64,000 bases of DNA from UBA1783 sp033808805 (GTDB taxonomy: Bacteria > Bacillota_I > Bacilli_A > Erysipelotrichales > Erysipelotrichaceae). The stretch spans positions 1 to 64,000 of the forward strand of contig JAPXMY010000010.1 of NCBI GenBank assembly GCA_033808805.1. Reading direction: 5' to 3'. Numbering within the stretch: the stretch's first letter is position 1; each line of letters starts with the position of its first letter. This document shows, in pieces, positions 25,102 to 35,408 of this stretch. A model generated the notes under the pieces. The model was not told where the DNA came from and searched no databases. It worked only from the letters and a program-made list of their open reading frames with translations. Made by a program: the position numbers and the translations under genes.

Positions 25102-25332
25102 ATGGCATTTAGAAGAAATAGACCTGGTCGTAGAAAAGTTTGTTATTTCACTAAAAATAACATTACCTATATCGACTATAAAGATACTGAATTATTAAAG
25201 AAATTTGTCTCACCAAATGGAAAGATTATCCCAAGAAGAGTTGCTGGGACAAGCGCTAAGTATCAACGTATGCTAGCTACAGCTATCAAACGTGCTCGTC
25301 AAATGGCTTTATTACCATACGTTGTTGACTAA
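25102..25332 (+). CDS. rpsR: 30S ribosomal protein S18
   Basis: The 76-residue partner of S6 has RRKVCYFTKNNITYIDYKD and the conserved PRRVAGTSAKYQRMLATAIKRARQMALLPYV block. It starts after GAAAGGAAG and ends the operon at a strong terminator. Confidence 0.97.
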   Translation: MAFRRNRPGRRKVCYFTKNNITYIDYKDTELLKKFVSPNGKIIPRRVAGTSAKYQRMLATAIKRARQMALLPYVVD

Positions 25333-25342
25333 TCAGTGAAAC

Positions 25343-25366
25343 AATCCCCTTATCAGGGGATTTTTG
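25343..25366 (+). terminator. Terminator of the rpsF operon
   Basis: AATCCCCT and AGGGGATT form a perfect 8-bp stem with loop TATC and a five-T run. Confidence 0.9.
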
Positions 25367-25460
25367 TTTGGTCTTTAAGTTTTACAACGTTTCAATAATG
25401 TTTTATAATTATTATGTATCTTTGTGTGGAAAGATGTTTTTGTTGTAGGAGAAATCAAAA

Positions 25461-26444
25461 ATGCGAAAATCAAGAGTAAACAGTATAACCTATGGAGCAC
25501 TATTCTGTGCCCTGGTAGGTGTGTTAGTATATATAAATCGTCTTTTGGCTAATGGTTTGGAATTATATTTCTTTTGGATTATTCCAATAGTGGTAATTAT
25601 TTATATCGTTAAGTTTGATGTAAAACAGGCGATTGTTATGAATGTGGCAATGTTGCTGATGACAATGATTATTGCTGGTCCGATATCAACAAGCGCTTTC
25701 TATGTATTGGGATCTGTGATTGCTGGCACTGTCTATGGAGCTGGACTGATTAAACAGAAGAGTGCTACCTTTCTGATTTCTTCAGTGGTAGTAGTTTCTC
25801 TTGTTATGATGTTTATTTCTTATTTTGTCTTTGCTAAGTTTTTTGGCTATGACTTGCTGGCAGAAATGGATTTTATGAAAGAGACAATGACTGTTTTGAT
25901 TGACAGGATGGCCAAAGGAGATGCTGGTGTGGCTTCAACTTTGATGTCGATTTTTGATAATAATGCCTTGTTTTCGATTATTATTATCTCTTCAGTATTA
26001 AGTGCTCTTTTAGAAGGGTTTTTAGTGCACAGTATTGCCTTTATCGTTTTAAGAAGATTAAAGATGACTATTCCACCAATGAAATCAGTAAGTGAGCTTT
26101 ATGCTCCTTTATGGTTAAAATTAGTAGTTCTTATGGGATTGGCAGGAAATATTCTGATGAATCAGTTTCCAGCTGTTGGTCAATATAAAAATCTTATCTT
26201 TCCGATAACGGTTATTGCCTATATTGTCTGTTTTATGTTTGGTTATATTTTGATTTCAACACTTATCGCTATCAGGGTGCCTGATGCCAGGAAAAGAGCC
26301 AGTCTGGCAGTTATAGTGTTGCTGTTGTCGCTGTTTTTATCAGTATTAGTCATTGGAGTGGGTATTTTTGATATCTTTACTTCATTTAGAAAAACATTAA
26401 TAGAGGAGCTGAAAAATTATGTTAAACAAGATGGACAAGCTTAA
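25461..26444 (+). CDS. yybS: YybS-family (DUF2232) membrane protein
   Basis: The 327-residue protein has about eight membrane helices and matches the DUF2232 group by layout and by its position between rpsR and gdpP, as in Bacilli. Its biochemical role is not known, though the fold resembles the membrane S-components of ECF transporters. It starts after TAGGAGAAA and overlaps gdpP by 26 bases. Confidence 0.8.
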   Translation: MRKSRVNSITYGALFCALVGVLVYINRLLANGLELYFFWIIPIVVIIYIVKFDVKQAIVMNVAMLLMTMIIAGPISTSAFYVLGSVIAGTVYGAGLIKQKSATFLISSVVVVSLVMMFISYFVFAKFFGYDLLAEMDFMKETMTVLIDRMAKGDAGVASTLMSIFDNNALFSIIIISSVLSALLEGFLVHSIAFIVLRRLKMTIPPMKSVSELYAPLWLKLVVLMGLAGNILMNQFPAVGQYKNLIFPITVIAYIVCFMFGYILISTLIAIRVPDARKRASLAVIVLLLSLFLSVLVIGVGIFDIFTSFRKTLIEELKNYVKQDGQA

Positions 26445-28407
26445 ACTTGTTGCTTTGATTCTTTTATTTATTGAAACAGCTTTAGCTTTGTTGTTTGAGT
26501 TTGTGTTAAAAATTGACTACGATTTCTTAGTTTATGTTTTCATTGGGGCTAATTTTGTTTTAATGATTTATATTTTCCTGTTAATGGAGTTGGACAAACG
26601 AAAACGTACTGTTGATATAAATAGAGTTTTGGGAACTGAAGCCAAGGAAGCTTTAGAGTATGGGATGGTTGGCATTATTATTTATGATGATAGCTATGCT
26701 GTCAGCTGGGCCTCAGACTTTTTTGAAAATCGTCAGATTAATATTATTGGCGAAAAAATTACCAAGGTTTTTCCGCAAATGGGTGTCTTGTTTTCAGGAA
26801 ATAAGCATCGCGTAGTCATTACCAATGAAGATGGTACAAAATATGAATGTGTAAAAGAAGAGAGTTCACAGGTAGTATTTGTTAAGGATATTACTGAAAT
26901 GTATGATATTAAAAAAGCCTATCAAAACGAAAAGATTGTTTTAGGTTTGATAAGTTTAGATAATTATGAAGAAACTATTCGTAATGAAGATGAGCAGAAG
27001 ATTGCTCATATCAATACCAATATCCGCCAGAAGATAGTATCCTGGGCAATAGGCCATGGAGCGATTATTAGAAGAATCAGAAGTGACAGATTTTTTGTGA
27101 TAATAAATTATGAAAATTTCCAAAAGATGCTCAGCAGTAAATTTGCTATTTTAAACGAAATTAAAGAGGCTGCCAGAACACTTAATGTTTCGATAACCTC
27201 CTCAATGGCTTACAGTTATGGAGATGCCAGTTTTGATGAATTAGACAGTACATTAAACAATATGTTAGAACTGGTACTATCAAGAGGAGGAGATCAGGTA
27301 GCTGTGAAACAACACGGTAAAGAAGTTGAATTTTTCGGTCAATCTTCTGAAGCCAGTGAAAAAACTTCTAAGGTGAGAGCCAGAGTTATGGCTCAAAGTT
27401 TAGAAAAAATCTTTAATGATAGTTCAGGTGTCTTCATTATTCCCCACAATGAAGCTGATTTAGATAGTTTTGGAGCCTGTTTAGGCGTCAGCAGAATAGT
27501 TTTCTCTTTAGAAAAGAAAGCTTATATTGTGTTTAATGGCATTAATATTGAGCCGGTGACAGAGGGAATTTACGAAGAAAATATTATGAATTTGATTGAA
27601 AATCATATTTTCATCACTGAAGAGGAAGCCTTGTCCTTTATGGACGAACAGTCAGTAGTGGTAGCAGTTGATCATCACAGTTTAGATTTAACAAGTACGC
27701 CTAAACTGGTGGAAAATGCTCCAAAGATTGTCATTATCGACCATCATCGCAGAAAAAGTGATACCAATATCAGTGCGATGCTGATTTATAATGAACCATC
27801 AGCTTCTTCAACAGTAGAACTGGTAACAGAGTTAATGCAATATTCTAAAAATGATATTGAGTTAACAGAGTTGGAAGCAACTATTATGTATGCCGGTATC
27901 CTGGTGGATACAGATGAATTAAAAACACGAACAAATGCCAGAACATTTGAAGCCTGTGCAACACTTAAAAAGAATGGAAGCAATACTTCTTTAGCTTATT
28001 ACTGGTTGAAAGAAGGAATTCAGGACTTTATCGATAAGACAACGATTTCTAAGAATATGGAAATTGTTAGAGAAGGTATCGCCATAAGTGCGGTTAAAAA
28101 AGAAGGAAAATATTTATCAAGAACAGCCCTGGCTAAAGGAGCCAATCATATTGGTTCAATCAAGGGAGTAAAAGCAGCATTTGTTATTGCCCAAATTGAT
28201 AGTAATACCTTTGCTATTTCAGCCAGAAGTAACAGTGATATTAATGTCCAGATTATTATGGAGAAAATGGGTGGTGGAGGTCACTTCAATGCTGCCGGAC
28301 TGCAGAGAACCAACACGAGTTTAAAAGCTTTGAAGGATGAGCTGATTTTGATAATTGAAGAATATTATCAGGGAGGTAGTAGTAATGAAAGTAATCCTGT
28401 TGACTGA
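26419..28407 (+). CDS. gdpP: Cyclic-di-AMP phosphodiesterase GdpP
   Basis: The 662-residue protein has two N-terminal membrane helices (to about 55), a PAS-like domain (about 80-155), a degenerate GGDEF domain (about 170-310) and the DHH-DHHA1 phosphodiesterase (about 335-655). Metal-binding motifs are HNEADLDSFGA, VAVDHHSLD and IDHHRR, and GGGGHFNAAG marks the DHHA1 part. It lowers c-di-AMP, tuning wall and potassium homeostasis. It starts after GAGGAGCTG within yybS and overlaps rplI by 23 bases. Confidence 0.95.
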   Translation: MLNKMDKLKLVALILLFIETALALLFEFVLKIDYDFLVYVFIGANFVLMIYIFLLMELDKRKRTVDINRVLGTEAKEALEYGMVGIIIYDDSYAVSWASDFFENRQINIIGEKITKVFPQMGVLFSGNKHRVVITNEDGTKYECVKEESSQVVFVKDITEMYDIKKAYQNEKIVLGLISLDNYEETIRNEDEQKIAHINTNIRQKIVSWAIGHGAIIRRIRSDRFFVIINYENFQKMLSSKFAILNEIKEAARTLNVSITSSMAYSYGDASFDELDSTLNNMLELVLSRGGDQVAVKQHGKEVEFFGQSSEASEKTSKVRARVMAQSLEKIFNDSSGVFIIPHNEADLDSFGACLGVSRIVFSLEKKAYIVFNGINIEPVTEGIYEENIMNLIENHIFITEEEALSFMDEQSVVVAVDHHSLDLTSTPKLVENAPKIVIIDHHRRKSDTNISAMLIYNEPSASSTVELVTELMQYSKNDIELTELEATIMYAGILVDTDELKTRTNARTFEACATLKKNGSNTSLAYYWLKEGIQDFIDKTTISKNMEIVREGIAISAVKKEGKYLSRTALAKGANHIGSIKGVKAAFVIAQIDSNTFAISARSNSDINVQIIMEKMGGGGHFNAAGLQRTNTSLKALKDELILIIEEYYQGGSSNESNPVD

Positions 28408-28831
28408 TGTTAAAAACGTTGGAAAGAAAAATGAAATTAAAGAGGTAGCTGCTGGTTATGCCCGTAACTATCTGATTAAAAACGGATTGGCTGTTGAAGC
28501 TACTAAAAGAGCATTGGAAATACTGCAGAATCAAAAAGATGAAGCAGCAGCAAAACAGAAAGCAAAAAAGCAGCAAGCCTTGGATTTAAAAGAAAGACTT
28601 GAAAAGTTAACTTTAACTTTTAAAGTTAAAAGCGGAACTGATGGCAAACTATTTGGCAGTATTAATACTGGCAAAATTGCTGATGAATTATTAAAACAAT
28701 ATGATATTACGGTAGATAGACGTAAGTTTGTTGATAGCGAAAATATTACCAGATTAGGTAATTATGAGGTGAAGGTCGAATTATTTAAAGATGTAATTGC
28801 GAAATTCAAAATAGAAGTAATTAGTTTATAG
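28385..28831 (+). CDS. rplI: 50S ribosomal protein L9
   Basis: The 148-residue product starts MKVILLTDVKNVGKKNEIKEV, with AGYARNYLIKNGLA, the long lysine-rich connecting helix (about 45-75) and the C-terminal rRNA-binding domain. The ATG at 28385 with GGGAGG is used; it lies inside the end of gdpP. Confidence 0.96.
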   Translation: MKVILLTDVKNVGKKNEIKEVAAGYARNYLIKNGLAVEATKRALEILQNQKDEAAAKQKAKKQQALDLKERLEKLTLTFKVKSGTDGKLFGSINTGKIADELLKQYDITVDRRKFVDSENITRLGNYEVKVELFKDVIAKFKIEVISL

Positions 28832-28841
28832 GAGGGTATTT

Positions 28842-30194
28842 ATGACTTTACAGGTACCAGCAAGTATTGATGCTGAACAGGCTTTATTGGGCTCACTATT
28901 TTTATACCCGGAAACAATGAGTTTTACTTCAGAGGAGAATTTAAAACCCGAAGATTTTTTTGTCGCCGCAAATAAGAAAATATATCAGGTAATGATAGAT
29001 TTAAATAACGAAAGAAAACCAACCGATGTGGCAACAGTTATTACCAGACTTCAGGATATTCAGGAATTGAACAGTGTCGGTGGGGTAGATTATATTATGC
29101 ATTTAACTGATTTAGCTATCAGCAGTGCCAATGCGGTTCACTATATAACGATGTTGAAAGAAAAAGCCCTGTTAAGAAAGCTTATTGAAGTATCAGAACA
29201 GATAAAAAAGAAAAGCTTTGAAAGTCAGCATGAACCGATAGATGTTTTAAATGAGGCTGAAAGTTTAATCTTGAAGGTCAGCAGAGATAGAAAGGTTACA
29301 GAATTTAAAAACAGTAAAGAAGCCTTTGACGAATTAATTGATCGAATAAACCTGCTAAAGGAAAAAAGTGGAATGACTGGTGTTCCATCAGGTTTTGAAC
29401 ATTTAGATAACATTACCAATGGTTTTCAGGAAAGCGATCTTATTATTGTAGCTGCCAGACCTTCAGTAGGGAAAACAGCCTTTGCCTTAAATGTTGCCAG
29501 TAATGCAGCAGTCAAATATAATCATACTGTTGCTTTGTTTTCATTGGAAATGCCTTCTATTCAATTGGCAACAAGAATGATGGCATCTGAAAGCAAGGTG
29601 GAAATACATAGAATCAGAACAGGCAGAAATTTGAACAACGATGATTGGTTTAAGATCGATCAGGCTAGAACCAGGTTGTCAAATGCCAAGATTTTTATTG
29701 ATGATTCACCAACTATCAAGGTGAATGAAATTTTTGCCAAATGTCGAAAACTGCAGAAAGATCAGGGATTGGATATGATTATAGTGGATTACTTACAATT
29801 AATTGCTCCTTCAGTATCTAAAGGAGATAACAGACAATTAGAAGTAAGTGAGATATCTCGTGCTTTAAAACAGATGGCCAGAGAACTAAAGATTCCAGTG
29901 GTCGCTTTATCTCAACTGTCAAGAAACGTTGAGAAAAACAAGGAGAGAAAACCGATGCTCTCTGACTTAAGAGAATCTGGAGCTATTGAACAGGACGCAG
30001 ATATTGTTATGTTTTTACATTATGACAAGGATAGTGAAGCTAATAAAGGCGTTGAAGATATGCCATCAAAAGATACTGTAAAGGAAACTGAGCTAATTAT
30101 CGCCAAGCATCGTAATGGTGCAACTGGTAGTTTTCCACTTTCCTTCAAGCCTTCAATAAATCACTTTCTTACCATAAAGAAAATTGTTGATTAG
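28842..30194 (+). CDS. dnaB: Replicative DNA helicase DnaB
   Basis: The 450-residue hexameric helicase has an N-terminal primase-binding domain (SIDAEQALLGSLFLYPE) and a RecA-like core. In the core are Walker A ARPSVGKTAFALN (about 205), FSLEMPS, Walker B MIIVDYLQLI and the arginine-bearing LSDLRESGAIEQDAD. It follows rplI by 10 bases after AGGAGGG, the Bacilli order. Confidence 0.97.
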   Translation: MTLQVPASIDAEQALLGSLFLYPETMSFTSEENLKPEDFFVAANKKIYQVMIDLNNERKPTDVATVITRLQDIQELNSVGGVDYIMHLTDLAISSANAVHYITMLKEKALLRKLIEVSEQIKKKSFESQHEPIDVLNEAESLILKVSRDRKVTEFKNSKEAFDELIDRINLLKEKSGMTGVPSGFEHLDNITNGFQESDLIIVAARPSVGKTAFALNVASNAAVKYNHTVALFSLEMPSIQLATRMMASESKVEIHRIRTGRNLNNDDWFKIDQARTRLSNAKIFIDDSPTIKVNEIFAKCRKLQKDQGLDMIIVDYLQLIAPSVSKGDNRQLEVSEISRALKQMARELKIPVVALSQLSRNVEKNKERKPMLSDLRESGAIEQDADIVMFLHYDKDSEANKGVEDMPSKDTVKETELIIAKHRNGATGSFPLSFKPSINHFLTIKKIVD

Positions 30195-30211
30195 AAAAAA
30201 CGAGGATTATT

Positions 30212-31735
30212 ATGAAAAGGAAAAAAGAATTAGTCTCAATATTTATCAGTCTTGTTTTTTCCATTTTAATTGTGATGTTTTTCCCTTCAAATATAGGAAA
30301 ACAGGCCTTGATATCAAATGTTAATTTGAATGAGGAAAAATCATATATTACACAAAAGATAGAATATGTTTCATTAGAGCCCATTGATGTTACAAAGGTA
30401 TATCATAAGGGCAATCTTATAGGAATTTTATATGATGGTGATCTTATTCAGAATGCTATCGATATGGAAGAAGCAAAACTGGCCGGAACAAAGTTTGAGG
30501 GCTATGAAGTTGACATCAGTGATGAGATTTATATTCTCAGAGAGAAATCTTTCTGGAAATATGAGAATAAAGATCAGGAAATATTAGATTATATTACCAG
30601 TAACAACCTTCTGGTTGTTCAAGCGGTTAAAATAGAAATTGTTAAAGAGGATGTTGTAGTTGATACGATATATGTCAAATCTATCGAGGATTTTTCAAAT
30701 GCTCTAAGAAGATTTGCTTTGTGCTTTATTGATGAAAAAGCTTATATTGCCTTGGAAAATCATGAAGAGATTGCTGATTTAACAACCTATGGCATTCAGG
30801 ATAGAAATATTTATATTGAAGAAACTATTAAGGCAACACCAACAGGAGCCAGTACAAAAGAACTTTTTGCTGATGAAGAAGCAATATTTATGTATTTATG
30901 TTATGGAAGAGACTATCAATTGGAATATTATACTGTTGTAGAATACGATACGATAAGTGGGGTAGCTTCAAAAGCGGGTTTGTTAGCTAAGCAGCTTTTA
31001 GCTATCAATAATGACCTTGATAATATCAATCAGGCCCTTGTACCCGGTCAGCAGTTGGTTGTTACCTATTTTACCCCACCGATTACGATAGTTGTTGAAC
31101 AGCAGCGTTTAGCTCAGGAAGTAACTTATCCAACTGAAAGTGTTTATACTTTTGATATTAAACTGCAAAAAGGAGAAGTTGTAGAAGATGTTGCTCCAGC
31201 AACAGGCTATAATGATGCCACTTATACAGATATCTATGTAAATGGTATCTTGACAAGTTATCGTCAGGATAGTGTGGTAGTTAAAGTTGAGCCAGTAATT
31301 GGACAATATAGATATAATATGCAGGATTACAGTGATAGAGGAGTATTCTTTTCACTGCCTGTAAATAATCCCGTTATTACCTGTGACTTCTATTGTTATG
31401 CCAATCATCATGGCTGTGACTTTATCGACAGATATAATCCATATGGAGATGTTCTAGCTGCCGCAGATGGAACAATTATTGAGAAGGGATACCATTTTGC
31501 GATGGGATACTATTATTATATTGACCATAGCAATGGAATCGTTGCCAGATATTTACATCTGTATACGCCAGGCTATTTTGAAGTTGGAGATCTCGTTTTG
31601 AGGGGCCAGGTAATTGCCAGAATAGGCAATACTGGTATCAGCAGTGGACCACATCTGGATATCGGTATTTATATTGATGGTGAACTTGTTGACCCATGCT
31701 GGGTACTGCCATGTGAACAGGCTGGTAGGCAATAA
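30212..31735 (+). CDS. M23-type peptidase/LysM/G5 exported protein with altered zinc site
   Basis: The 507-residue protein has one N-terminal membrane anchor (about 8-25), a LysM-like region (about 240-285), a G5 domain (about 295-365) and an M23 fold from about 375. The M23 ligands H399 and D403 (HHGCD) and H449 are present, but the final HxH reads H481-L-D483, so the usual third zinc ligand His is Asp. It may bind zinc differently or be a catalytically dead scaffold that controls a wall amidase. Its place before walJ recalls cell-wall-linked genes. The stop overlaps the walJ start by one base. Confidence 0.85.
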   Translation: MKRKKELVSIFISLVFSILIVMFFPSNIGKQALISNVNLNEEKSYITQKIEYVSLEPIDVTKVYHKGNLIGILYDGDLIQNAIDMEEAKLAGTKFEGYEVDISDEIYILREKSFWKYENKDQEILDYITSNNLLVVQAVKIEIVKEDVVVDTIYVKSIEDFSNALRRFALCFIDEKAYIALENHEEIADLTTYGIQDRNIYIEETIKATPTGASTKELFADEEAIFMYLCYGRDYQLEYYTVVEYDTISGVASKAGLLAKQLLAINNDLDNINQALVPGQQLVVTYFTPPITIVVEQQRLAQEVTYPTESVYTFDIKLQKGEVVEDVAPATGYNDATYTDIYVNGILTSYRQDSVVVKVEPVIGQYRYNMQDYSDRGVFFSLPVNNPVITCDFYCYANHHGCDFIDRYNPYGDVLAAADGTIIEKGYHFAMGYYYYIDHSNGIVARYLHLYTPGYFEVGDLVLRGQVIARIGNTGISSGPHLDIGIYIDGELVDPCWVLPCEQAGRQ

Positions 31736-32481
31736 TGAAGTATTATGTTTTAGCCAGTGGTTCAAAGGGAAATTGTACAGTTGTAAAAAGTAAGAATACT
31801 ACAATTATGATTGACTGTGGTATAACCCAAAAGTATCTGAAAGAGTCATTTGAAGAAATTGGACTTGATTATCAGGATTTAGATGGCGTATTAATTACTC
31901 ACAGTCACAGTGATCATCTGAGTAATACCAGAATAATTAAAGACCTGAATGTCTACTCTCCCTTTAAAATAAGTGGACTAAACAAAAATCATTTAATTGA
32001 ACCAATTGAGGTATTTACTATTAATGATTTAGAAATTTTAGCCATACCTCTTTCTCATGATACTGATATTACCGTCGGTTATGTTATTTATGATGGGATT
32101 GAAACGCTGGTAATTGTTACGGATACCGGATATCTGTCAGAAAGAAATATTAAAATTATCAGAAATGCTAATTATTATATCATGGAAAGCAATCACGATC
32201 CGGAAATGTTATTGAATACCAATAGACCAAAGGGTATTAAAAGTCGCATATTATCGGATTATGGCCATCTTTCAAATGAAGATTGCGGCTATGCGCTGTT
32301 GCAATGTGTCAATGAAGACACTAAAGAAATTGTTCTGGCTCATATTTCAGAAGAAGCAAATACCAGAGAGCTGGCTTACAACAGCTTGATTGAGCTGTTT
32401 GATAGAAAAGGACTCGATTATCAGGATATAAAAATCAAGGCTGCTAAACAATTTGAAATTATTAAAGGTGGATCAGATTAG
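31735..32481 (+). CDS. walJ: WalJ/YycJ-family MBL-fold nuclease
   Basis: The 248-residue metallo-beta-lactamase fold has DCGITQKYL, the metal motif THSHSDHLS, VTDTGYLS and the late SDYGHLSNEDCG and LAHISEEAN histidines. In Bacilli this nuclease sits with the WalRK regulators and influences DNA replication and wall functions. No walRK is visible here. It is translationally coupled to the M23 gene (TAATG). Confidence 0.88.
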   Translation: MKYYVLASGSKGNCTVVKSKNTTIMIDCGITQKYLKESFEEIGLDYQDLDGVLITHSHSDHLSNTRIIKDLNVYSPFKISGLNKNHLIEPIEVFTINDLEILAIPLSHDTDITVGYVIYDGIETLVIVTDTGYLSERNIKIIRNANYYIMESNHDPEMLLNTNRPKGIKSRILSDYGHLSNEDCGYALLQCVNEDTKEIVLAHISEEANTRELAYNSLIELFDRKGLDYQDIKIKAAKQFEIIKGGSD

Positions 32482-32544
32482 ATTCACCTTTTATTATTGT
32501 CTGGTTTTGTAATGTGATATACTTATACAGTAGGAGAAACAAGT

Positions 32545-34413
32545 ATGGTTGATGTAATCGTAGTAGGAGCAGGTCATGCCGGATGTGAAGCCGCACTAGC
32601 CACAAGCAGGCTAGGTTTTAACACTGTTTTATGTACCATAAATAAAGACTTTATGGCATCTTTACCATGCAATCCTTCTATCGGTGGGCCAGCAAAAGGA
32701 GTAGTCGTCAGAGAAATTGATGCTTTAGGTGGTCAGATGGCTAAAATAGCAGATGCTACAGCCTTGCAGTTCAAGATGCTGAACACAACCAAGGGACCAG
32801 GGGTTAGAAGTTTAAGAATTCAGGCAGACAAGATTTTATATAAAAAGAAAATGCGAGAAGTCTTAGAGAAGCAAAATAATTTAACCATCAGGGAGTGTTT
32901 GATTGAAGAGCTGGTGGTAGAAGATGGCAAAATTAAAGGAGTAATAACTGAAACAAAGGAATTTTTAGTATCTAAGATAGTTATCTTAACTACAGGTACC
33001 TTTATGAATTCTAAAATAATGGTTTCAGATCACGTTACATCAATTGGACCAGATAATCAAAGAACAACAAAAAATCTTTCCAATAATTTAAGAGAACTTG
33101 GTTTTAAGATTTTTAGATTGAAAACAGGTACGCCAGCCAGAATCAAAACGGCTTCGATTGATTTTTCCTATGCTACTTTAGAACCTGGTAATACCGAAAC
33201 AGAAGCTTTCTCCTTTGAGAGTGAAAAACCGTTACCATTAAAAGATCAGATACCATGTTATCTGATCTATACTCAGCCTGAAACTCATCAGATAATTCAA
33301 AAAAATTTGCATAAATCAAGTATGTATTCAGGAGTTGTTGAAGGAATTGGTACCAGATACTGTCCATCAGTAGAAGATAAAATTGTCAGATTTGCTGATA
33401 AGGAAAGACATCAGATTTTTTTAGAACCTGAATCCTTATCATTGGATACAACCTATGTTCAAGGTTTTTCAACCAGTATGCCTTATGATGTTCAGGACAG
33501 GATGCTATATTCTTTACCAGGATTTAAAAATCATATTGTTGATAAATATGCCTATGCCATAGAATACGATGCTATTGATCCACTACATCTTAAACCATCT
33601 TTAGAAACTAAACTGGTAGAAAACTTGTTTACTGCCGGTCAGATTAATGGTACTTCCGGTTATGAAGAGGCAGCTGGTCAGGGACTTCTGGCAGGTATTA
33701 ACGCCGCAAATAAGCTAAAAGGAAAGCCACCACTGATTTTAAGAAGGGATGAGGCCTATATTGGAGTAATGATTGATGATTTAGTTACCAAGGGCACAAA
33801 GGAGCCCTATCGTCTGTTAACCAGCAGAGCTGAATATCGTTTGTTATTGAGACACGACAATGCTGATCAGAGACTGACTGAATATGGTTATCAGGTTGGT
33901 CTGATAAGTGAAGAAAGATATCAGAAGTATCTTTTTAAGGTAAACCAGCTGAATCATTTCAAACAGCTTTTAGCTGAAATAAAAGTTAATTACAGTCAAG
34001 AGTTAATTGCTTATCTGGTTGAAAAAGGTTATGGCGATAATAAGAGCCATAGCAACTGTTATGATCTGATAAAAAGGCCAAATGTTGAAACAAAAGTTAT
34101 CTGTCATTTACATGACATTGAAATTGATGAAAAGGTTGCCGATCAGCTGGATATTGAAATTAAATTTGAAGGTTATATTTCCAAAACCAGAAGAGAAGCA
34201 GCTAATCTGATCAGATTAGAGAAGCAGCCTCTACCATATGATTTGGATTATAATAAAATAGTAAATTTATCGATTGAAGCTAAAGAAAAACTATTAGCTG
34301 TAAAACCTTTAACTATTGGTCAGGCTTCAAGGATTTCTGGAGTAAATCCAGCTGATATAATAACGCTTCAAATTTATCTGAAACAATACAGGGAGAACCA
34401 AGATGAAAAATAA
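32545..34413 (+). CDS. mnmG: tRNA uridine-5-carboxymethylaminomethyl modification enzyme MnmG
   Basis: The 622-residue FAD enzyme modifies U34 of several tRNAs with MnmE. The FAD-binding start is VIVVGAGHAGCEAALATSRLG; CNPSIGGPAKG and the PCYLIYTQPETH region follow; YEEAAGQGLLAGINAA closes the FAD site, and the C-terminal helical MnmE-binding part ends near 620. Length is normal. The start follows GTAGGAG. Confidence 0.96.
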   Translation: MVDVIVVGAGHAGCEAALATSRLGFNTVLCTINKDFMASLPCNPSIGGPAKGVVVREIDALGGQMAKIADATALQFKMLNTTKGPGVRSLRIQADKILYKKKMREVLEKQNNLTIRECLIEELVVEDGKIKGVITETKEFLVSKIVILTTGTFMNSKIMVSDHVTSIGPDNQRTTKNLSNNLRELGFKIFRLKTGTPARIKTASIDFSYATLEPGNTETEAFSFESEKPLPLKDQIPCYLIYTQPETHQIIQKNLHKSSMYSGVVEGIGTRYCPSVEDKIVRFADKERHQIFLEPESLSLDTTYVQGFSTSMPYDVQDRMLYSLPGFKNHIVDKYAYAIEYDAIDPLHLKPSLETKLVENLFTAGQINGTSGYEEAAGQGLLAGINAANKLKGKPPLILRRDEAYIGVMIDDLVTKGTKEPYRLLTSRAEYRLLLRHDNADQRLTEYGYQVGLISEERYQKYLFKVNQLNHFKQLLAEIKVNYSQELIAYLVEKGYGDNKSHSNCYDLIKRPNVETKVICHLHDIEIDEKVADQLDIEIKFEGYISKTRREAANLIRLEKQPLPYDLDYNKIVNLSIEAKEKLLAVKPLTIGQASRISGVNPADIITLQIYLKQYRENQDEK

Positions 34414-35371
34414 AAGGAAAGTAATTATTGACTGTGATCCTGGTGTCGATGATGCCTTAGCTATTAATGCTTTACTTTTAAAGGAAGAAGTAGAAGTATT
34501 GGGTATTAGTTGTGTTGGTGGTAACAGACCCCTGGAGTACACTTATAAAAATGCTTTGCGTTTAGTGGATTTCTTTAACAGTGACGTCAAGGTTTATAAG
34601 GGAGTAGAACCCTTATCAATTGACCCTGATATTAAAACCAGTTTCTTTCATGGTGTAAATGGTTTTGGGGATGTTGAGATACCTTATAGTGAGAAAAATC
34701 TAAGCGATGTCAATGCTGTTGATTTTTTAGAGGAAATGTTGTTAAAGTATCCTGGTGAAGTTGAAATTCTGGCTTTAGGACCATTATCAAATCTGGCAGC
34801 TCTGATTTTAAAAAATCCTCAGGCTTTTAAAAACGCCAAAGCTATCTATTCGATGGGTGGAACATTTACGATGGGTAATATTACTCCGTATTGTGAATTT
34901 AACTATTATTTCGATTTAAAGGCTTTGGATATTGTGATGAAGGCCTTAAATGAAAATAAAGTGGTATTCCATATGTTCCCACTGGATGTAACGATGAAAG
35001 TATACTTTGATGTTAATGAGTTTACCTTTTTAAGATATGAAGGTGGTGTTTGGGGTAATCTGGTAGCTGATATTTTTGAAAATCATTATCTGGTTAAAAC
35101 CTATCAGGCAATAGGAAAAACATTCTGTGTTTTACATGATCTGGTAGCTGCTATGTATATGTTTAATCCGGAATTATTTGATGAAGTAGAGCCGGTTAGA
35201 ATTACATTTGAATATGATGGTGAAAGAAAAGGAAAGATGAGTAGAGAATCAGCGGATACCAATATTTATGTTCATGAAGATGTTGACAGCTATAAGATGA
35301 AAGAGGCTTATCTGGCTATCAACTATGATAAAAAAGTAATAGAAAAATATCGTAATTTAAACAGAAGTTAG
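34403..35371 (+). CDS. Inosine-uridine preferring nucleoside hydrolase family enzyme
   Basis: The 322-residue enzyme has the calcium-binding start IIDCDPGVDDALAI (DxDxxxDD) and FHGVNGFGDVEIP. It also has ILALGPLSNLAALI, IYSMGGTF, FNYYFDLKAL (NxxxD-type ribose site) and VLHDLVAAMYMF (catalytic His-Asp). It splits ribonucleosides into base and ribose for salvage. It overlaps mnmG by 11 bases. Confidence 0.92.
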   Translation: MKNKRKVIIDCDPGVDDALAINALLLKEEVEVLGISCVGGNRPLEYTYKNALRLVDFFNSDVKVYKGVEPLSIDPDIKTSFFHGVNGFGDVEIPYSEKNLSDVNAVDFLEEMLLKYPGEVEILALGPLSNLAALILKNPQAFKNAKAIYSMGGTFTMGNITPYCEFNYYFDLKALDIVMKALNENKVVFHMFPLDVTMKVYFDVNEFTFLRYEGGVWGNLVADIFENHYLVKTYQAIGKTFCVLHDLVAAMYMFNPELFDEVEPVRITFEYDGERKGKMSRESADTNIYVHEDVDSYKMKEAYLAINYDKKVIEKYRNLNRS

Positions 35372-35389
35372 GTCATACCTGACTTTTTT
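35366..35389 (+). terminator. Terminator of the mnmG/nucleoside hydrolase unit
   Basis: AGTTAGGT (35366-35373) and ACCTGACT (35377-35384) with loop CAT and six T; the stem includes the stop codon. Confidence 0.8.
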
Positions 35390-35408
35390 ATTAAAAGAGA
35401 AAGAAAAG

